64,000 bases of DNA from Methylobacterium sp. 2A (GTDB taxonomy: Bacteria; Pseudomonadota; Alphaproteobacteria; Rhizobiales; Beijerinckiaceae). The notes under the pieces were generated by a model that ran no database searches, had not been told where the DNA came from, and worked only from the letters and a program-made list of their open reading frames with translations. This document shows positions 15,836-24,263 of the stretch, in pieces. Position numbers and translations under genes: made by a program. The stretch spans positions 124,001 through 188,000 of the forward strand of contig NZ_VUOK01000058.1 in assembly GCF_009806555.1 (NCBI RefSeq), written 5' to 3'. Numbering within the stretch: the first letter of the stretch is position 1; each line of letters starts with the position of its first letter.

Positions 15836-16281
15836 GACGTCTTTCCGCTCATTTCAGGTTAGGGCCGCCCGCCAGCGACGACCGCGTAGAACGCTTACAC
15901 GGCCAAGGTCATACGAAGCATCTGGTTTCAAATCAATAAACTGTTCGACGATTCTTTCGGATCGATGCAAAGCTGAACTCGGATTTACTTCAAAACAAAT
16001 TGCATTTTTGTACAACAAAAATGACAAGCACATTCAAATATAACCAATTCCCCCATGGATTCCGCCTCAGTTCTGCTATTCATAAAGTTAGTCAGCTCAA
16101 TATGATCGAGCGGGCTCAATCGCGCAGATGATGAATTTTTCCGCGAGGTCACGGAGACCGGCGCTTAGGTTAATACCCTCCGGCGGGGCCATGCCGGCGG
16201 GGAAGCGCGACGCCGGAGGGTCCGGACCGTGCCCCCGGCCGGATCAGCCGAATCGCACCGGGCGGTTGCGCATTCCCGCCG
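15836..16281. promoter_or_regulatory. AT-rich control region before the chemosensory locus
   Basis: These 446 bp separate the receptor start (15835, minus strand) from the lysR stop (16282). Bases 15915-16140 are markedly AT-rich for this genome, with many short A and T runs, as expected for the promoter of the large minus-strand chemosensory locus. I could not assign -35 and -10 boxes with confidence. No gene is seen. Confidence 0.45.
16175..16221 (-). terminator. Hairpin after lysR
   Basis: A perfect 11-bp inverted repeat (ACCCTCCGGCG at 16175-16185, CGCCGGAGGGT at 16211-16221) lies 61 bp beyond the lysR stop. On the minus strand it is followed by ATTAACC rather than a T-run, so intrinsic termination would be weak. 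Confidence 0.4.
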
Positions 16282-17160
16282 TCAGGCTTCCGCGCCGCCG
16301 CCCTGTACGAGACGAACGAAATTCTCGATCAGGGGCTGCTTCGCGCGGGTCCACAGGGCGTAGACGTCGGCGCGGATCGGCGGCCCCTGAAGCGGCACGT
16401 AGACCACGTCCGCATGTGCGAGCCGGGCGACGAATTCCGGGATGATGGCGACACCCAATCCGGCGGCGACGAGGCTCGTCAGGGATGCGGCCTCCACAGC
16501 CTGATGCGTGATGTTGGGCGTGAATCCCACCTCGACGCAGCGATCCCAGAGGTATTTCGCGAACAGCGAGTCCGCGAGGCGCAGGAACACGAACCGCTCG
16601 CCGGCCAGATCCGCCAAGCCGACCGCCGCGTCGGTCAACCCGTGGCCCCGCGGCAGCACGAGGCGCACGGTTTCCGCCCAAGCGCGCTCGCGGATCAGGT
16701 CGGCGTCGGGCGGCGGGCAGCGCAGGAAGCTGACATCAATCCGCCCGGCTTTGAGCAGGGCGATCTGCCGGTCCGGCGCCATCTCGTGGATGCGCAGGTC
16801 GACCGCCGGATGGGTGCGGGCGTAGGTGCGGATCGCCTTGGCGAGGGGGCCGGCCAGCATCGATCCGGTCAGGCCGACATTGATGATTCCGGCCGCTCCG
16901 GCTCCGATGGCGCGCGCCCGCTCGACCGCCGCGCCGGCCTGTTCCAGGATCGCGGTCGCCTGCGCCTGGAAGTCCAGGCCGGCCGGGGTCAGGGCGACCC
17001 GCCGCGTCGTGCGCGCGAACAGGGGCGTGCCGATCTCCGCCTCAAGGTCGCGGATCTGCTGGCTCAGGGGCGGCTGCGCGACCCCGAGGCTCTCGGCGGC
17101 GGTAGTGAAGCTCAGGTGCTTGGCGACCGCCAGGAAGTAGCGCAGGTGCCGGAGTTCCAT
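16282..17160 (-). CDS. LysR-family transcriptional regulator
   Basis: This 292-residue protein has the N-terminal winged helix-turn-helix of LysR proteins (LRYFLAVAKHLSFTTAAESL, then QPPLSQQIRDLEAEIG) and a C-terminal periplasmic-binding-like effector domain. It is divergent from the dctA-allE-allA genes with a 205-bp gap. This is the usual layout for a LysR activator of the facing operon, so a ureide or C4-acid effector is likely but inferred. Length is normal. Confidence 0.88.
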   Translation of the reverse strand: MELRHLRYFLAVAKHLSFTTAAESLGVAQPPLSQQIRDLEAEIGTPLFARTTRRVALTPAGLDFQAQATAILEQAGAAVERARAIGAGAAGIINVGLTGSMLAGPLAKAIRTYARTHPAVDLRIHEMAPDRQIALLKAGRIDVSFLRCPPPDADLIRERAWAETVRLVLPRGHGLTDAAVGLADLAGERFVFLRLADSLFAKYLWDRCVEVGFTPNITHQAVEAASLTSLVAAGLGVAIIPEFVARLAHADVVYVPLQGPPIRADVYALWTRAKQPLIENFVRLVQGGGAEA

Positions 17161-17365
17161 CGCCGATTTCTAGACACCATCCGTCTCGATGCCAACGAAA
17201 CAGATATTTGACGTCTGGATCGACCGGCGGAATGGTGGCGCGCAGCGTCGGCGCCCGGCCGACCGGCCGACCGGCGCGTCGCCGGCACGCCTCGGTCATC
17301 CGCCCACGCCATCGGAGCCGAACGGCCCGGGGACGGACCGGCCCGAGCACACCAGGGAGGTTGCG
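17161..17365. promoter_or_regulatory. Divergent lysR-dctA promoter region
   Basis: The 205-bp gap has a short imperfect dyad at 17201-17217 (CAGA, nine bases, TCTG) close to the lysR start. This is the kind of site LysR regulators use (T-N11-A), but the match is weak. The dctA start at 17366 is preceded by AGGGAGG. Confidence 0.3.
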
Positions 17366-18676
17366 ATGAGGCGATTCTTCGCGTCGCTGTTCGGGCAGGT
17401 CGTGGCCGCCCTCGTGCTCGGCATCGTGGTCGGCATGGTCTGGCCGGGCTTCGCGGTCGCGCTCAAGCCGCTGGGCGACGCCTTCATCAAGCTCATCAAG
17501 ATGGTGGTGGCGCCGCTGGTCTTCGGCGTCGTCGTTCACGGCATCGTCGGTGCCGGCGACCTGCGCAAGGTCGGCCGCGTCGGCCTGAAGGCGCTGATCT
17601 ACTTCGAGGCGGTGACGACGATCGCCCTCCTGCTCGGCCTCGTCCTCGCCTACCTGTTCGCCCCCGGCCACGGGATGAACATCGATCTCGCCACCCTGGA
17701 TGCCAGGGCGCTCGCCGGCTACACGGAGCGCGTCGGGCAGGTCACCGGCACGGTCGATTTCCTGATGCGCCTCGTGCCCACGACCTTCGTGGATGCCTTC
17801 GCCAAGGGCGACATCCTGCAGGTCCTGATCCTCGCGATCCTGTTCGGCGCCGGGCTCGCCCTCCTCGGCGAGCGGGGCCAGCCGCTCGCCGACGGCCTGG
17901 AGCGCATCACCGAGGTTCTGTTCAAGATCGTCGGCTTCATCGTGCGGCTCGCGCCCCTCGGCGTGCTGGGTGCGGTCGCCTTCACGGTGGGGCGGTACGG
18001 GATCGGCTCGCTGAAGCAGCTCAGCCTGCTGGTCGTCCTGTTCTACGCAGGCGTCGCGTTCTTCGTGCTCGTCGTCCTCGGCGGCATCCTGCGGATGGCC
18101 GGATTCAGCATCGTCAAGCTCCTGGCCTATCTGCGCGAGGAGCTGACGGTCGTGGCCGCCACCGCCTCCTCCGACTGCGTCCTGCCGCAGGTGATGCGCA
18201 AGCTGGAGCGGCTCGGCATCAAGGATTCGACGGTCGGCCTCGTGATCCCGACCGGCTACTCGTTCAACCTCGACGCCTTCTCGCTCTACCTGACGCTCGC
18301 CACGGTCTTCATCGCCCAGGCGACCAACACGGATCTCGCCTTCGGCCACCTGATGCTGATCCTCGGCATCGCCCTGCTGACCTCGAAGGGCGCTCATGGG
18401 GTGCCGGGCTCCGCCATCGTGGTCTTGGCCGCGACCCTGTCGGCGGTGCCGGAGATCCCGGTGATCGGTCTGGTGCTGGTCCTGTCGGTGGATTGGTTCG
18501 TCGGCATCGCCCGGGCGCTCGGCAACCTGATCGGCAATTGCGTGGCCACGATCGTGGTCGCCGCCTGGGAGGGCGACATCGACCGGGCGCAGGCCCACCG
18601 CGTCCTGAACGGCGAACAGACCACCGACACGGCGGCGATCCTGGACAGGCCGGCCGCCGCGCCCCAAACGGCCTGA
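17366..18676 (+). CDS. dctA: DctA-type dicarboxylate/cation symporter
   Basis: The 436-residue membrane protein belongs to the DAACS (glutamate/C4-dicarboxylate) family. It shows helix 1 (VVAALVLGIVVGMVWPG), KLIKMVVAPLVFGVVVHG, the Ser-rich hairpin TVVAATASSDCVLPQ, and the unwound binding region GYSFNLDAFSLYLT. Family members take up succinate, fumarate or related acids with cations. Start: ATG at 17366 after AGGGAGG. It is followed after 19 bp by two ureide-catabolism genes, so its substrate here may be a ureide breakdown acid rather than succinate; the cysteine in the SSDC motif also departs from the usual SSS(E/T). Confidence 0.9.
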   Translation: MRRFFASLFGQVVAALVLGIVVGMVWPGFAVALKPLGDAFIKLIKMVVAPLVFGVVVHGIVGAGDLRKVGRVGLKALIYFEAVTTIALLLGLVLAYLFAPGHGMNIDLATLDARALAGYTERVGQVTGTVDFLMRLVPTTFVDAFAKGDILQVLILAILFGAGLALLGERGQPLADGLERITEVLFKIVGFIVRLAPLGVLGAVAFTVGRYGIGSLKQLSLLVVLFYAGVAFFVLVVLGGILRMAGFSIVKLLAYLREELTVVAATASSDCVLPQVMRKLERLGIKDSTVGLVIPTGYSFNLDAFSLYLTLATVFIAQATNTDLAFGHLMLILGIALLTSKGAHGVPGSAIVVLAATLSAVPEIPVIGLVLVLSVDWFVGIARALGNLIGNCVATIVVAAWEGDIDRAQAHRVLNGEQTTDTAAILDRPAAAPQTA

Positions 18677-18695
18677 ACGCCGCCGGAGAATCGCG

Positions 18696-19538
18696 ATGAC
18701 CCAGACGCCCTACAATCCCCCCTGCGGCGGCCTGCCGGCGCAGACGACGCTGATGACCGGCCGCGCGGTCTTCACCGAGGCCTACGCGGTGATCCCGCAC
18801 GGTGTGATGAGCGACATCGTCACGAGCTTCCTGCCCGGCTGGCACGGGACGCGGGCCTGGATCCTGGCGCGGCCTTTGTCGGGCTTCGCCGAGACCTTCG
18901 CCCAGTACCTGATGGAGGTCGCCCCCGGCGGCGGCAGCGAGTCCCCCGAGCCCGACGCGCAGGCCGAGGGCGTGCTGTTCGTGGTGGCGGGCGGCCCGAG
19001 CCTGGAGCTGGCGGGCGAGGTCCACACGCTGCGTCCCGGCAGCTACGCCTACCTGCCGCCGGGCGCCTCCTGGCGGCTGCGCAACGGCGGCGCCGCGCCG
19101 GCCCGGTTCCACTGGATCCGCAAGCGCTACGAGCCCGCGCCGGGCCTCGGCGTGCCGGACGCCTTCGTGACCCACGAATCGGAGGTCGAACCGGCCGCCA
19201 TGCCGGGCACCAACGGCGCCTGGGCCACGACCCGCTTCGTCGCGTCCGACGACCTGCGCCACGACATGCACGTCACCATCGTCACGATGCAGCCGGGCGG
19301 GACGATCCCGTTCGAGGAGACGCACGTGATGGAGCACGGCCTGTTCGTGCTGGAGGGCAAGGCCGCCTACCGGCTCAACCGCGACTGGGTCGAGGTCGAG
19401 GCGGGCGACTTCATGTGGCTGCGCGCCTTCTGCCCGCAGGCCTGCTACGCAGGCGGCCCCCGCCGCTTCCGCTACCTGCTCTACAAGGACGTCAACCGGC
19501 ATCCCGCCCTGGCTTCTTTGCGCGGGACGGGGCGATGA
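18696..19538 (+). CDS. allE: (S)-ureidoglycine aminohydrolase, double-cupin
   Basis: The 280-residue protein has two cupin halves. Features include YAVIPHGVMSDIVTSFLPG near the N-terminus, EGVLFVVAGGPSLELAG with LRPGSYAYLPPG in the first cupin, and IPFEETHVMEHGLFVLEGKA with VEAGDFMWLRAFCPQACYAGG in the second. The His/Glu set of the second half is the expected Mn site. The enzyme releases ammonia from ureidoglycine to give ureidoglycolate. Its TGA overlaps the allA ATG, so it is coupled to the next step of the pathway. Confidence 0.85.
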   Translation: MTQTPYNPPCGGLPAQTTLMTGRAVFTEAYAVIPHGVMSDIVTSFLPGWHGTRAWILARPLSGFAETFAQYLMEVAPGGGSESPEPDAQAEGVLFVVAGGPSLELAGEVHTLRPGSYAYLPPGASWRLRNGGAAPARFHWIRKRYEPAPGLGVPDAFVTHESEVEPAAMPGTNGAWATTRFVASDDLRHDMHVTIVTMQPGGTIPFEETHVMEHGLFVLEGKAAYRLNRDWVEVEAGDFMWLRAFCPQACYAGGPRRFRYLLYKDVNRHPALASLRGTGR

Positions 19539-20056
19539 GGATGGCGCCCGAGAACCGATCCATCACGGCCGAGCCCCTGACGGAGGCGGCCTTCGCGCCG
19601 TTCGGATCCGTGATCGATACGACGGCGGTCGCGCCGCGCCCGATGAATGGCGGCATGGCGCGCCGCTTCCACGATCTCGCGGCGATCGAGGTGACGGGGG
19701 AGGGCGCCCGCGCGGTGATCGGGCTCGTCGAGGCGGAGCCCTATCCGCTGCCCCTGCGCCTCGGCCTCGTCGAGCGGCATCCGCTCGGCGCCCAAGCCTT
19801 CGTCCCGTTGAGCCCTGCGCCGTTCCTGGTCGTCGTCTGTCCGGACGCGGGGGGCGAACCCGGCCGGCCGCAGGCCTTCGTCACGACCCGGCCGTTCCAG
19901 GGGATCTGCTACGCGCGCGGCACGTGGCACGGCGTGCTGACGCCGTTCGGAGCGCGGCAGGATTTCGTGGTGATCGACCGCGGCGGACCGGGCGCGAATC
20001 TTGTGGAACACACCTTCGCGCAGCCCTGGACGGTGCACCTTCCGGGCACCATCTGA
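19535..20056 (+). CDS. allA: Ureidoglycolate lyase
   Basis: The 173-residue protein matches the ureidoglycolate lyase family: TEAAFAPFGSVIDT near the N-terminus, VERHPLGAQAFVPLSPAPFL in the middle, the GICYARGTWHGVLTPFG motif and a final DFVVIDRGGPGANLVEH. It splits ureidoglycolate into glyoxylate and urea. The ATG at 19535 is chosen because it forms an ATGA overlap with allE. With allE it gives two consecutive steps of allantoin breakdown; the earlier enzymes are not in the window. Confidence 0.88.
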   Translation: MRMAPENRSITAEPLTEAAFAPFGSVIDTTAVAPRPMNGGMARRFHDLAAIEVTGEGARAVIGLVEAEPYPLPLRLGLVERHPLGAQAFVPLSPAPFLVVVCPDAGGEPGRPQAFVTTRPFQGICYARGTWHGVLTPFGARQDFVVIDRGGPGANLVEHTFAQPWTVHLPGTI

Positions 20057-20063
20057 CGGCCGG

Positions 20064-20297
20064 TTACGGATTGGCGGTCTCGTCGGCGGTCTCGGGCTCC
20101 TCCGTGAAGGTGAACACGACCGCACCGGTCCGCTCGCAGACGACATTCACCGAGGTCGCGCCGTTCTGCGCTTGCTGAACCGGGAGCTGAGCCTTGGCAT
20201 GGGCGATGGCCGCCTCCAGATCGCAGGGCCACAGCTTGGTGAAGCTCACCCGCTTCCCCTTCCGGAACGAGATCCTGTAGGCCCTCGCACCCTCCAT
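20064..20297 (-). CDS. Small conserved-looking hypothetical protein
   Basis: The 77-residue product is predicted to be soluble, with ARAYRISFRKGKRVSFTKLW near the start and a C-terminal strand pair (TSVNVVCERTGAVVFTFTE). It converges with allA, with 7 bp between stops. No ribosome site is clear before the ATG at 20297. I do not recognise the family. Confidence 0.6.
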   Translation of the reverse strand: MEGARAYRISFRKGKRVSFTKLWPCDLEAAIAHAKAQLPVQQAQNGATSVNVVCERTGAVVFTFTEEPETADETANP

Positions 20298-20314
20298 CGT
20301 TGACTAACCATACA

Positions 20315-20347
20315 CCCTGCGAGCAGGGCGAACGCCCGCCCGCAGGG
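20315..20347 (-). terminator. Hairpin between two small genes
   Basis: The inverted repeat CCCTGCG (20315-20321) and CGCAGGG (20341-20347) lies 60 bp beyond the stop of the small exported gene. It has a GC-rich loop and no T-run. It may instead fold in the leader of the next gene. Confidence 0.25.
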
Positions 20348-20406
20348 CATGGCAACGATGCGCGGCGAGCGGAGGGGCGCGCTCACGACAATCGTCGAGC
20401 CGGATA

Positions 20407-20640
20407 TTAGCGATTCGGCAACGCGGCGGCGACGACCCGCCTGGCGGCCGACGCCGCCGGGACGAGGCGCGGCGTCGTCACGAGTTCGGAGGCCGGACGC
20501 GTGGCGGCCGTGGTCCGGGCCTGCTCACGGTACAGCGGCGGCGTCAGGGTGAGGGCCTCGTCGGCGAGCGCCGCACCGGTCATCGGGGCGGCACCGGGGG
20601 CGGCGATGAGGGCGGCGAGAACAAGGGTGCGAAGGGTCAT
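20407..20640 (-). CDS. Small exported protein
   Basis: The 77-residue product opens with a signal peptide (MTLRTLVLAALIAAPGAAP, cleavage probably near ALA-DEA). A short Ala/Thr/Arg-rich mature part of about 50 residues has no cysteine. AGAGGA precedes the ATG at 20640 at good spacing. An AT-rich stretch at 20690-20760 is the likely promoter. Function unknown. Confidence 0.6.
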   Translation of the reverse strand: MTLRTLVLAALIAAPGAAPMTGAALADEALTLTPPLYREQARTTAATRPASELVTTPRLVPAASAARRVVAAALPNR

Positions 20641-21071
20641 GATGCTCAATCCTCTCGAAGGCCGGGTCACGGCCCGGCGTCGAGGAGACATTTACGTTGC
20701 AGAGCAACATGATCCAAACAGATCGTATCGATATCTAAAATTGATGACATCAATAACGGGCCGGGCGGTCCCGTCGTTTCTCCCGCCAGATCCGAGACAT
20801 GCCCCATACCGGTTCCGCCGCCCCGGGACGATGGCAGCTGAGAGCCACCGAGGCGGGCACCGCCCCGCCCCCGGACCCAGCCGGTCAGCCAGCGGGCAGG
20901 CCTCCGAAGCACGCCTCGGGATCGCTCCCGAGGCGCCGCAAGCAGGCGCGGCCGTGAAGGATAAAACGGGAACATTGCCACGGGATGGCCGGCACCTCTC
21001 CAGGAGAGATGCGCGCTTCCGTCAGCGCAGAGGGGGAGGGAAAGACCCGCGCGTCTGATTCCGGACAAATC
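20641..21071. other. Intergenic region without a supported gene
   Basis: The 431 bp between the small exported gene and the cyoD stop include an AT-rich part (20690-20760) that probably holds the exported gene's promoter. The rest is GC-rich with no convincing frame. Confidence 0.4.
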
Positions 21072-21524
21072 TCAGTGCTGCATCGGCTGGGTCATCGGCT
21101 GATGGGGCGTCGCCGAGTTCGGCATGGCTGCATGGGGCATGGCCGGCATCATGTTGGCATTCATGTTGCTCATGATCCAGACCGAGCCGCCGACCACCAG
21201 CACCACGAACAGCACGCCGAAGGCCAGCGCCATGACGTTGTTGGTGTTGTCCGGCCCCGTGGTGATGTGGAGGAAGAAGACGAGGTGCACGCCCATCTGG
21301 GCGATGGCGAAGATGAGGATCGCCACGGGCACGGCCGGCGCCCAGACGACCTTGGTGTGGACGATCGCGAAGGAGCAGAGCGTCAGCAGGACCGCCAGGG
21401 CGAGGCCGATCAGATAGCCCCGGATACCCTTGCCGATATCCTCCTCGCCGTATTCCTCGCCCGGGGCGAGGTCGGTCTGGTGCCGGTCGAGTTCGTGCGC
21501 CCCGGCCTGATCCGCATGGCTCAT
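21072..21524 (-). CDS. cyoD: Cytochrome bo3 quinol oxidase subunit IV
   Basis: The 150-residue protein has three membrane helices (YLIGLALAVLLTLCSFAIVH, VPVAILIFAIAQMGVHLVFF, VMALAFGVLFVVLVVGGSVW) and the CyoD motif HLVFFLHI. It has a His-rich N-terminus and an unusual Met/Asn/Pro-rich tail of about 30 residues. It assists assembly of the CuB site in subunit I. The ATG at 21524 overlaps the cyoC stop (ATGA). Last gene of cyoABCD; no cyoE heme O synthase follows, so that gene must be elsewhere. Confidence 0.9.
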   Translation of the reverse strand: MSHADQAGAHELDRHQTDLAPGEEYGEEDIGKGIRGYLIGLALAVLLTLCSFAIVHTKVVWAPAVPVAILIFAIAQMGVHLVFFLHITTGPDNTNNVMALAFGVLFVVLVVGGSVWIMSNMNANMMPAMPHAAMPNSATPHQPMTQPMQH

Positions 21525-22204
21525 GTGATCGACCCCATCAGGTAGACGATGCTGAAGACCCCGACCCAGACGATGTCGAGGGCGTGCCAGAACAGGGCGA
21601 AGCACAGGGTCCGGCGGACGATGTCGGACCGGAACCCCTTGGTCAGCACCTGGGCCATCATGGTGAGCAGCCAGAGCAGGCCGACGGTGACGTGCAGACC
21701 GTGGCAGCCGACCAGGGTGAAGAAGCTCGACAGGAAGGCGCTGCGGGACGGCCCGATGCCCCGGGCGATCAGGTCGGCGAATTCCATCACCTCCAGGGCG
21801 ACGAAGCCCGCGCCCAGGCAGAAGGTCACCGCCATCGCGACCTGGAAATACAGCATCCGGCGGGCGCCGAGCGCGAGGCTCGCCATGCCGCAGGCGAAGC
21901 TCGACAGGAGCAGCAGCCCCGTCTCCAGGGCGGTGTTGGTGAGGTCGAAGATCTGCGGACCCGTCGGGCCGTCCGAGACGCCCCCCTGCAGCACCGCGTA
22001 GCTCGCGAAGAACGACGCGAACATCACGATGTCGCTGAGGATGAAGATCCAGAACCCGTAGGCGACGACGATGCGCTTCGGCGAGGGGCCGCCGGTCCCG
22101 CGCCCGGTGGCGCGGGATTCGCCGCGTCCGTCCCGGCCGTGGCCGAGATGGTTGGGATCGCCGCGGAACGCGGTGACGGAGCCGGGGGATGCGGTGGCGC
22201 TCAT
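21521..22204 (-). CDS. cyoC: Cytochrome bo3 quinol oxidase subunit III
   Basis: The 227-residue protein has five membrane helices after a Gly/Arg-rich N-terminal stretch of about 45 residues. Typical features are FWIFILSDIVMFASFFASYA, ETGLLLLSSFACG, the VALEVMEF segment and VGCHGLHVTVGLLW. The true start is ATG at 22204, overlapping the cyoB stop; the long open frame extending further upstream reads through cyoB out of frame. Subunit III stabilises the oxidase core in the inner membrane. Confidence 0.92.
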   Translation of the reverse strand: MSATASPGSVTAFRGDPNHLGHGRDGRGESRATGRGTGGPSPKRIVVAYGFWIFILSDIVMFASFFASYAVLQGGVSDGPTGPQIFDLTNTALETGLLLLSSFACGMASLALGARRMLYFQVAMAVTFCLGAGFVALEVMEFADLIARGIGPSRSAFLSSFFTLVGCHGLHVTVGLLWLLTMMAQVLTKGFRSDIVRRTLCFALFWHALDIVWVGVFSIVYLMGSIT

Positions 22205-24210
22205 GCCGCCCTCCGCTGCCCGATGCCCTGGAGCGCCTCGAGCCGGGTCGTGCGGTTGGCGCGGTTGACCTTGGCGACCTCGGAGGCCGGGATCTCGTAC
22301 TCGACCGTGTCGCGCCAGGCGAAGACCACGAAGGTCAGGAAGGCGCCGACGAGGCCCGCGGCGGCGAGCCACCAGATGTACCAGATCATCGCGAAGCCGA
22401 TCAGCGTGGCGAAGAAGGCGCAGATGAACCCGGTCGCGCTGTTGAGCGGCATCTCGATCGGCGCGTAATCCGGCTCCTCGCGCAGGCGCAGCTGCTCCCG
22501 GGCGCGGCTCTTGATCGCCCAGTAGGCCTCCTCGCCGTGGACCTCCGGCAGGGCCGCGAAGTTGAAGACCGGCGGCGGCGAGGCGGTGGCCCATTCGAGC
22601 GACCGGCCGTCCCAGGGATCGCCGGTGACGTCGCGCAGCTCTTCCCGACGGCGGATCGAGACCACGAGCTGGATGATCGTGCAGGCGACGCCCGCGATCA
22701 TCACCACGATCCCGAAGGCCGAGACCAGGATCCAGGGCCGCCAGTCGGCCACGTCGTAGTGCTGCATCCGGCGGGTCATGCCGAGCAGTCCCAGCCAGTA
22801 GAAGGCGCCGAAGACGATGACGAAGCCGGTGATCCCGAACCAGAAGGCGGCCTTGCCCCACCATTCGTCGAGCCGGAAGCCGAAGGCCTTCGGGAACCAG
22901 TAGGTGTAGCCGGCAAACGCCGCGAACAGCACGGCCGAGACCATCACGTTGTGGAAGTGGGCCACCAGGAACATGCTGTTGTGGAGCACGAAGTCGGCGG
23001 GCGGAATCGCGAGCAGCACGCCGGTGGCGCCGCCGACCACGAAGGTCACCATGAAGCCGAGCGACCACAGCATCGCGCTGGTGAGCCGGACCCGGCCCCC
23101 GTACATCGTGAACAGCCAGTCGAAGATCTTCACGCCGGTCGGCACCGCGATGATCATCGAGGTGATGGCGAAGACGCCGTTCACGTCGCCGCCTGGGCCC
23201 ATCGTGAAGAAGTGGTGCAGCCACACCGTGAACGAGAGCAGGCAGATCGACATCGTCGCCAGCACCATCGAGCGGTAGGCGAAGAGCGGCTTGCCCGAGA
23301 AGGTCGAGATCACCTCCGAGAACACCCCGTAGGCGGGCAGGGCCAGGATGTAGACCTCCGGGTGTCCCCAGGCCCAGAACAGGTTCATGAACATCATCGA
23401 ATTCCCGCCGTGGGAATCCGTGAAGAAGTGGAATCCGAGATAGCGGTCGAGCGACAGCATCGCCAGCGTCGCGGTGAGGATCGGGAAGGCCGCGACGATC
23501 AGCAGGCTGGCGGCGAGCGCCGTCCAGCAGAACATCGGCATGCGCAGGTAGCTCATGCCGGGCGCGCGCATCTTCAGGATGGTGGTGACGAAGTTGATCC
23601 CGGTCATCAGCGTGCCGACGCCTGAGATCTGGATCGCCCAGAGGTAGTAATCGACGCCGACGCCGGGCGAGTAGGTCATCTCGCTGAGCGGCGGGGCCGG
23701 CCACCAGCCGGTGCGGGCGAACTCGCCGACCACCAGCGAGGCGTTGACGAGGAGCGCCCCCGAGGCGGTGAGCCAGAAGCTCACGGAATTGAGGGTCGGG
23801 AAGGCCACGTCGCGCACGCCGAGCTGGAGCGGCACCGCGAAGTTCATCAGCCCGATCATGAACGGCATCGCGCCGAAGAAGATCATGATCACCCCGTGGG
23901 CGGAGAAGATCTGATCGTAGTGCTCGGGGGGCAGGTAGCCCGCGGCCCTGTAGGCGAAGGCGTGCTGGGAGCGCATCAGGATCGCGTCCGAGAAGCCCCG
24001 GATCAGCATCACCAGCGCGAGCAGGCAGTACATGACGCCGACCCGCTTGTGATCGACGCTCGTGATCCATTCGCGCCAGAGATAGGGGAGGTGCCCGGCG
24101 AGCACGATCCAGGCGATGACCCCGAGGACGATGGCGACCACCACCGCCCCCGCGATCAGCGGGATCGGCTGGTGGAGCGGGATCGCTTCGAGGGTGAGCT
24201 TACCCAGCAT
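22201..24210 (-). CDS. cyoB: Cytochrome bo3 quinol oxidase subunit I
   Basis: The 669-residue catalytic subunit has about 15 membrane helices. Seen in order: IPLIAGAVVVAIVLG, ITSVDHKRVGVMYCLLAL, FSAHGVIMIFFGAMPF (heme b ligand His), WAWGHPEVYILALPAYG (CuB His and the Tyr cross-link), VWLHHFF (CuB His pair) and VAHFHNVM (high-spin heme His). It reduces oxygen to water with electrons from quinol and pumps protons. The family is about 660 residues. GAGGACGA precedes the ATG at 24210. Overlaps cyoC by 4 bp. Confidence 0.96.
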   Translation of the reverse strand: MLGKLTLEAIPLHQPIPLIAGAVVVAIVLGVIAWIVLAGHLPYLWREWITSVDHKRVGVMYCLLALVMLIRGFSDAILMRSQHAFAYRAAGYLPPEHYDQIFSAHGVIMIFFGAMPFMIGLMNFAVPLQLGVRDVAFPTLNSVSFWLTASGALLVNASLVVGEFARTGWWPAPPLSEMTYSPGVGVDYYLWAIQISGVGTLMTGINFVTTILKMRAPGMSYLRMPMFCWTALAASLLIVAAFPILTATLAMLSLDRYLGFHFFTDSHGGNSMMFMNLFWAWGHPEVYILALPAYGVFSEVISTFSGKPLFAYRSMVLATMSICLLSFTVWLHHFFTMGPGGDVNGVFAITSMIIAVPTGVKIFDWLFTMYGGRVRLTSAMLWSLGFMVTFVVGGATGVLLAIPPADFVLHNSMFLVAHFHNVMVSAVLFAAFAGYTYWFPKAFGFRLDEWWGKAAFWFGITGFVIVFGAFYWLGLLGMTRRMQHYDVADWRPWILVSAFGIVVMIAGVACTIIQLVVSIRRREELRDVTGDPWDGRSLEWATASPPPVFNFAALPEVHGEEAYWAIKSRAREQLRLREEPDYAPIEMPLNSATGFICAFFATLIGFAMIWYIWWLAAAGLVGAFLTFVVFAWRDTVEYEIPASEVAKVNRANRTTRLEALQGIGQRRAA

Positions 24211-24263
24211 GAATCGTCGTCCTCGCCGTCGGGAGCCGCGTGAGCCGGATTTCGGAGCGCCTG

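Noticed and set aside
22205..24070. Upstream extension of the cyoC frame to about 849 codons
   Set aside because: It reads cyoB out of frame and is Arg/Pro-rich. The real cyoC starts with ATG at 22204, overlapping the cyoB stop.
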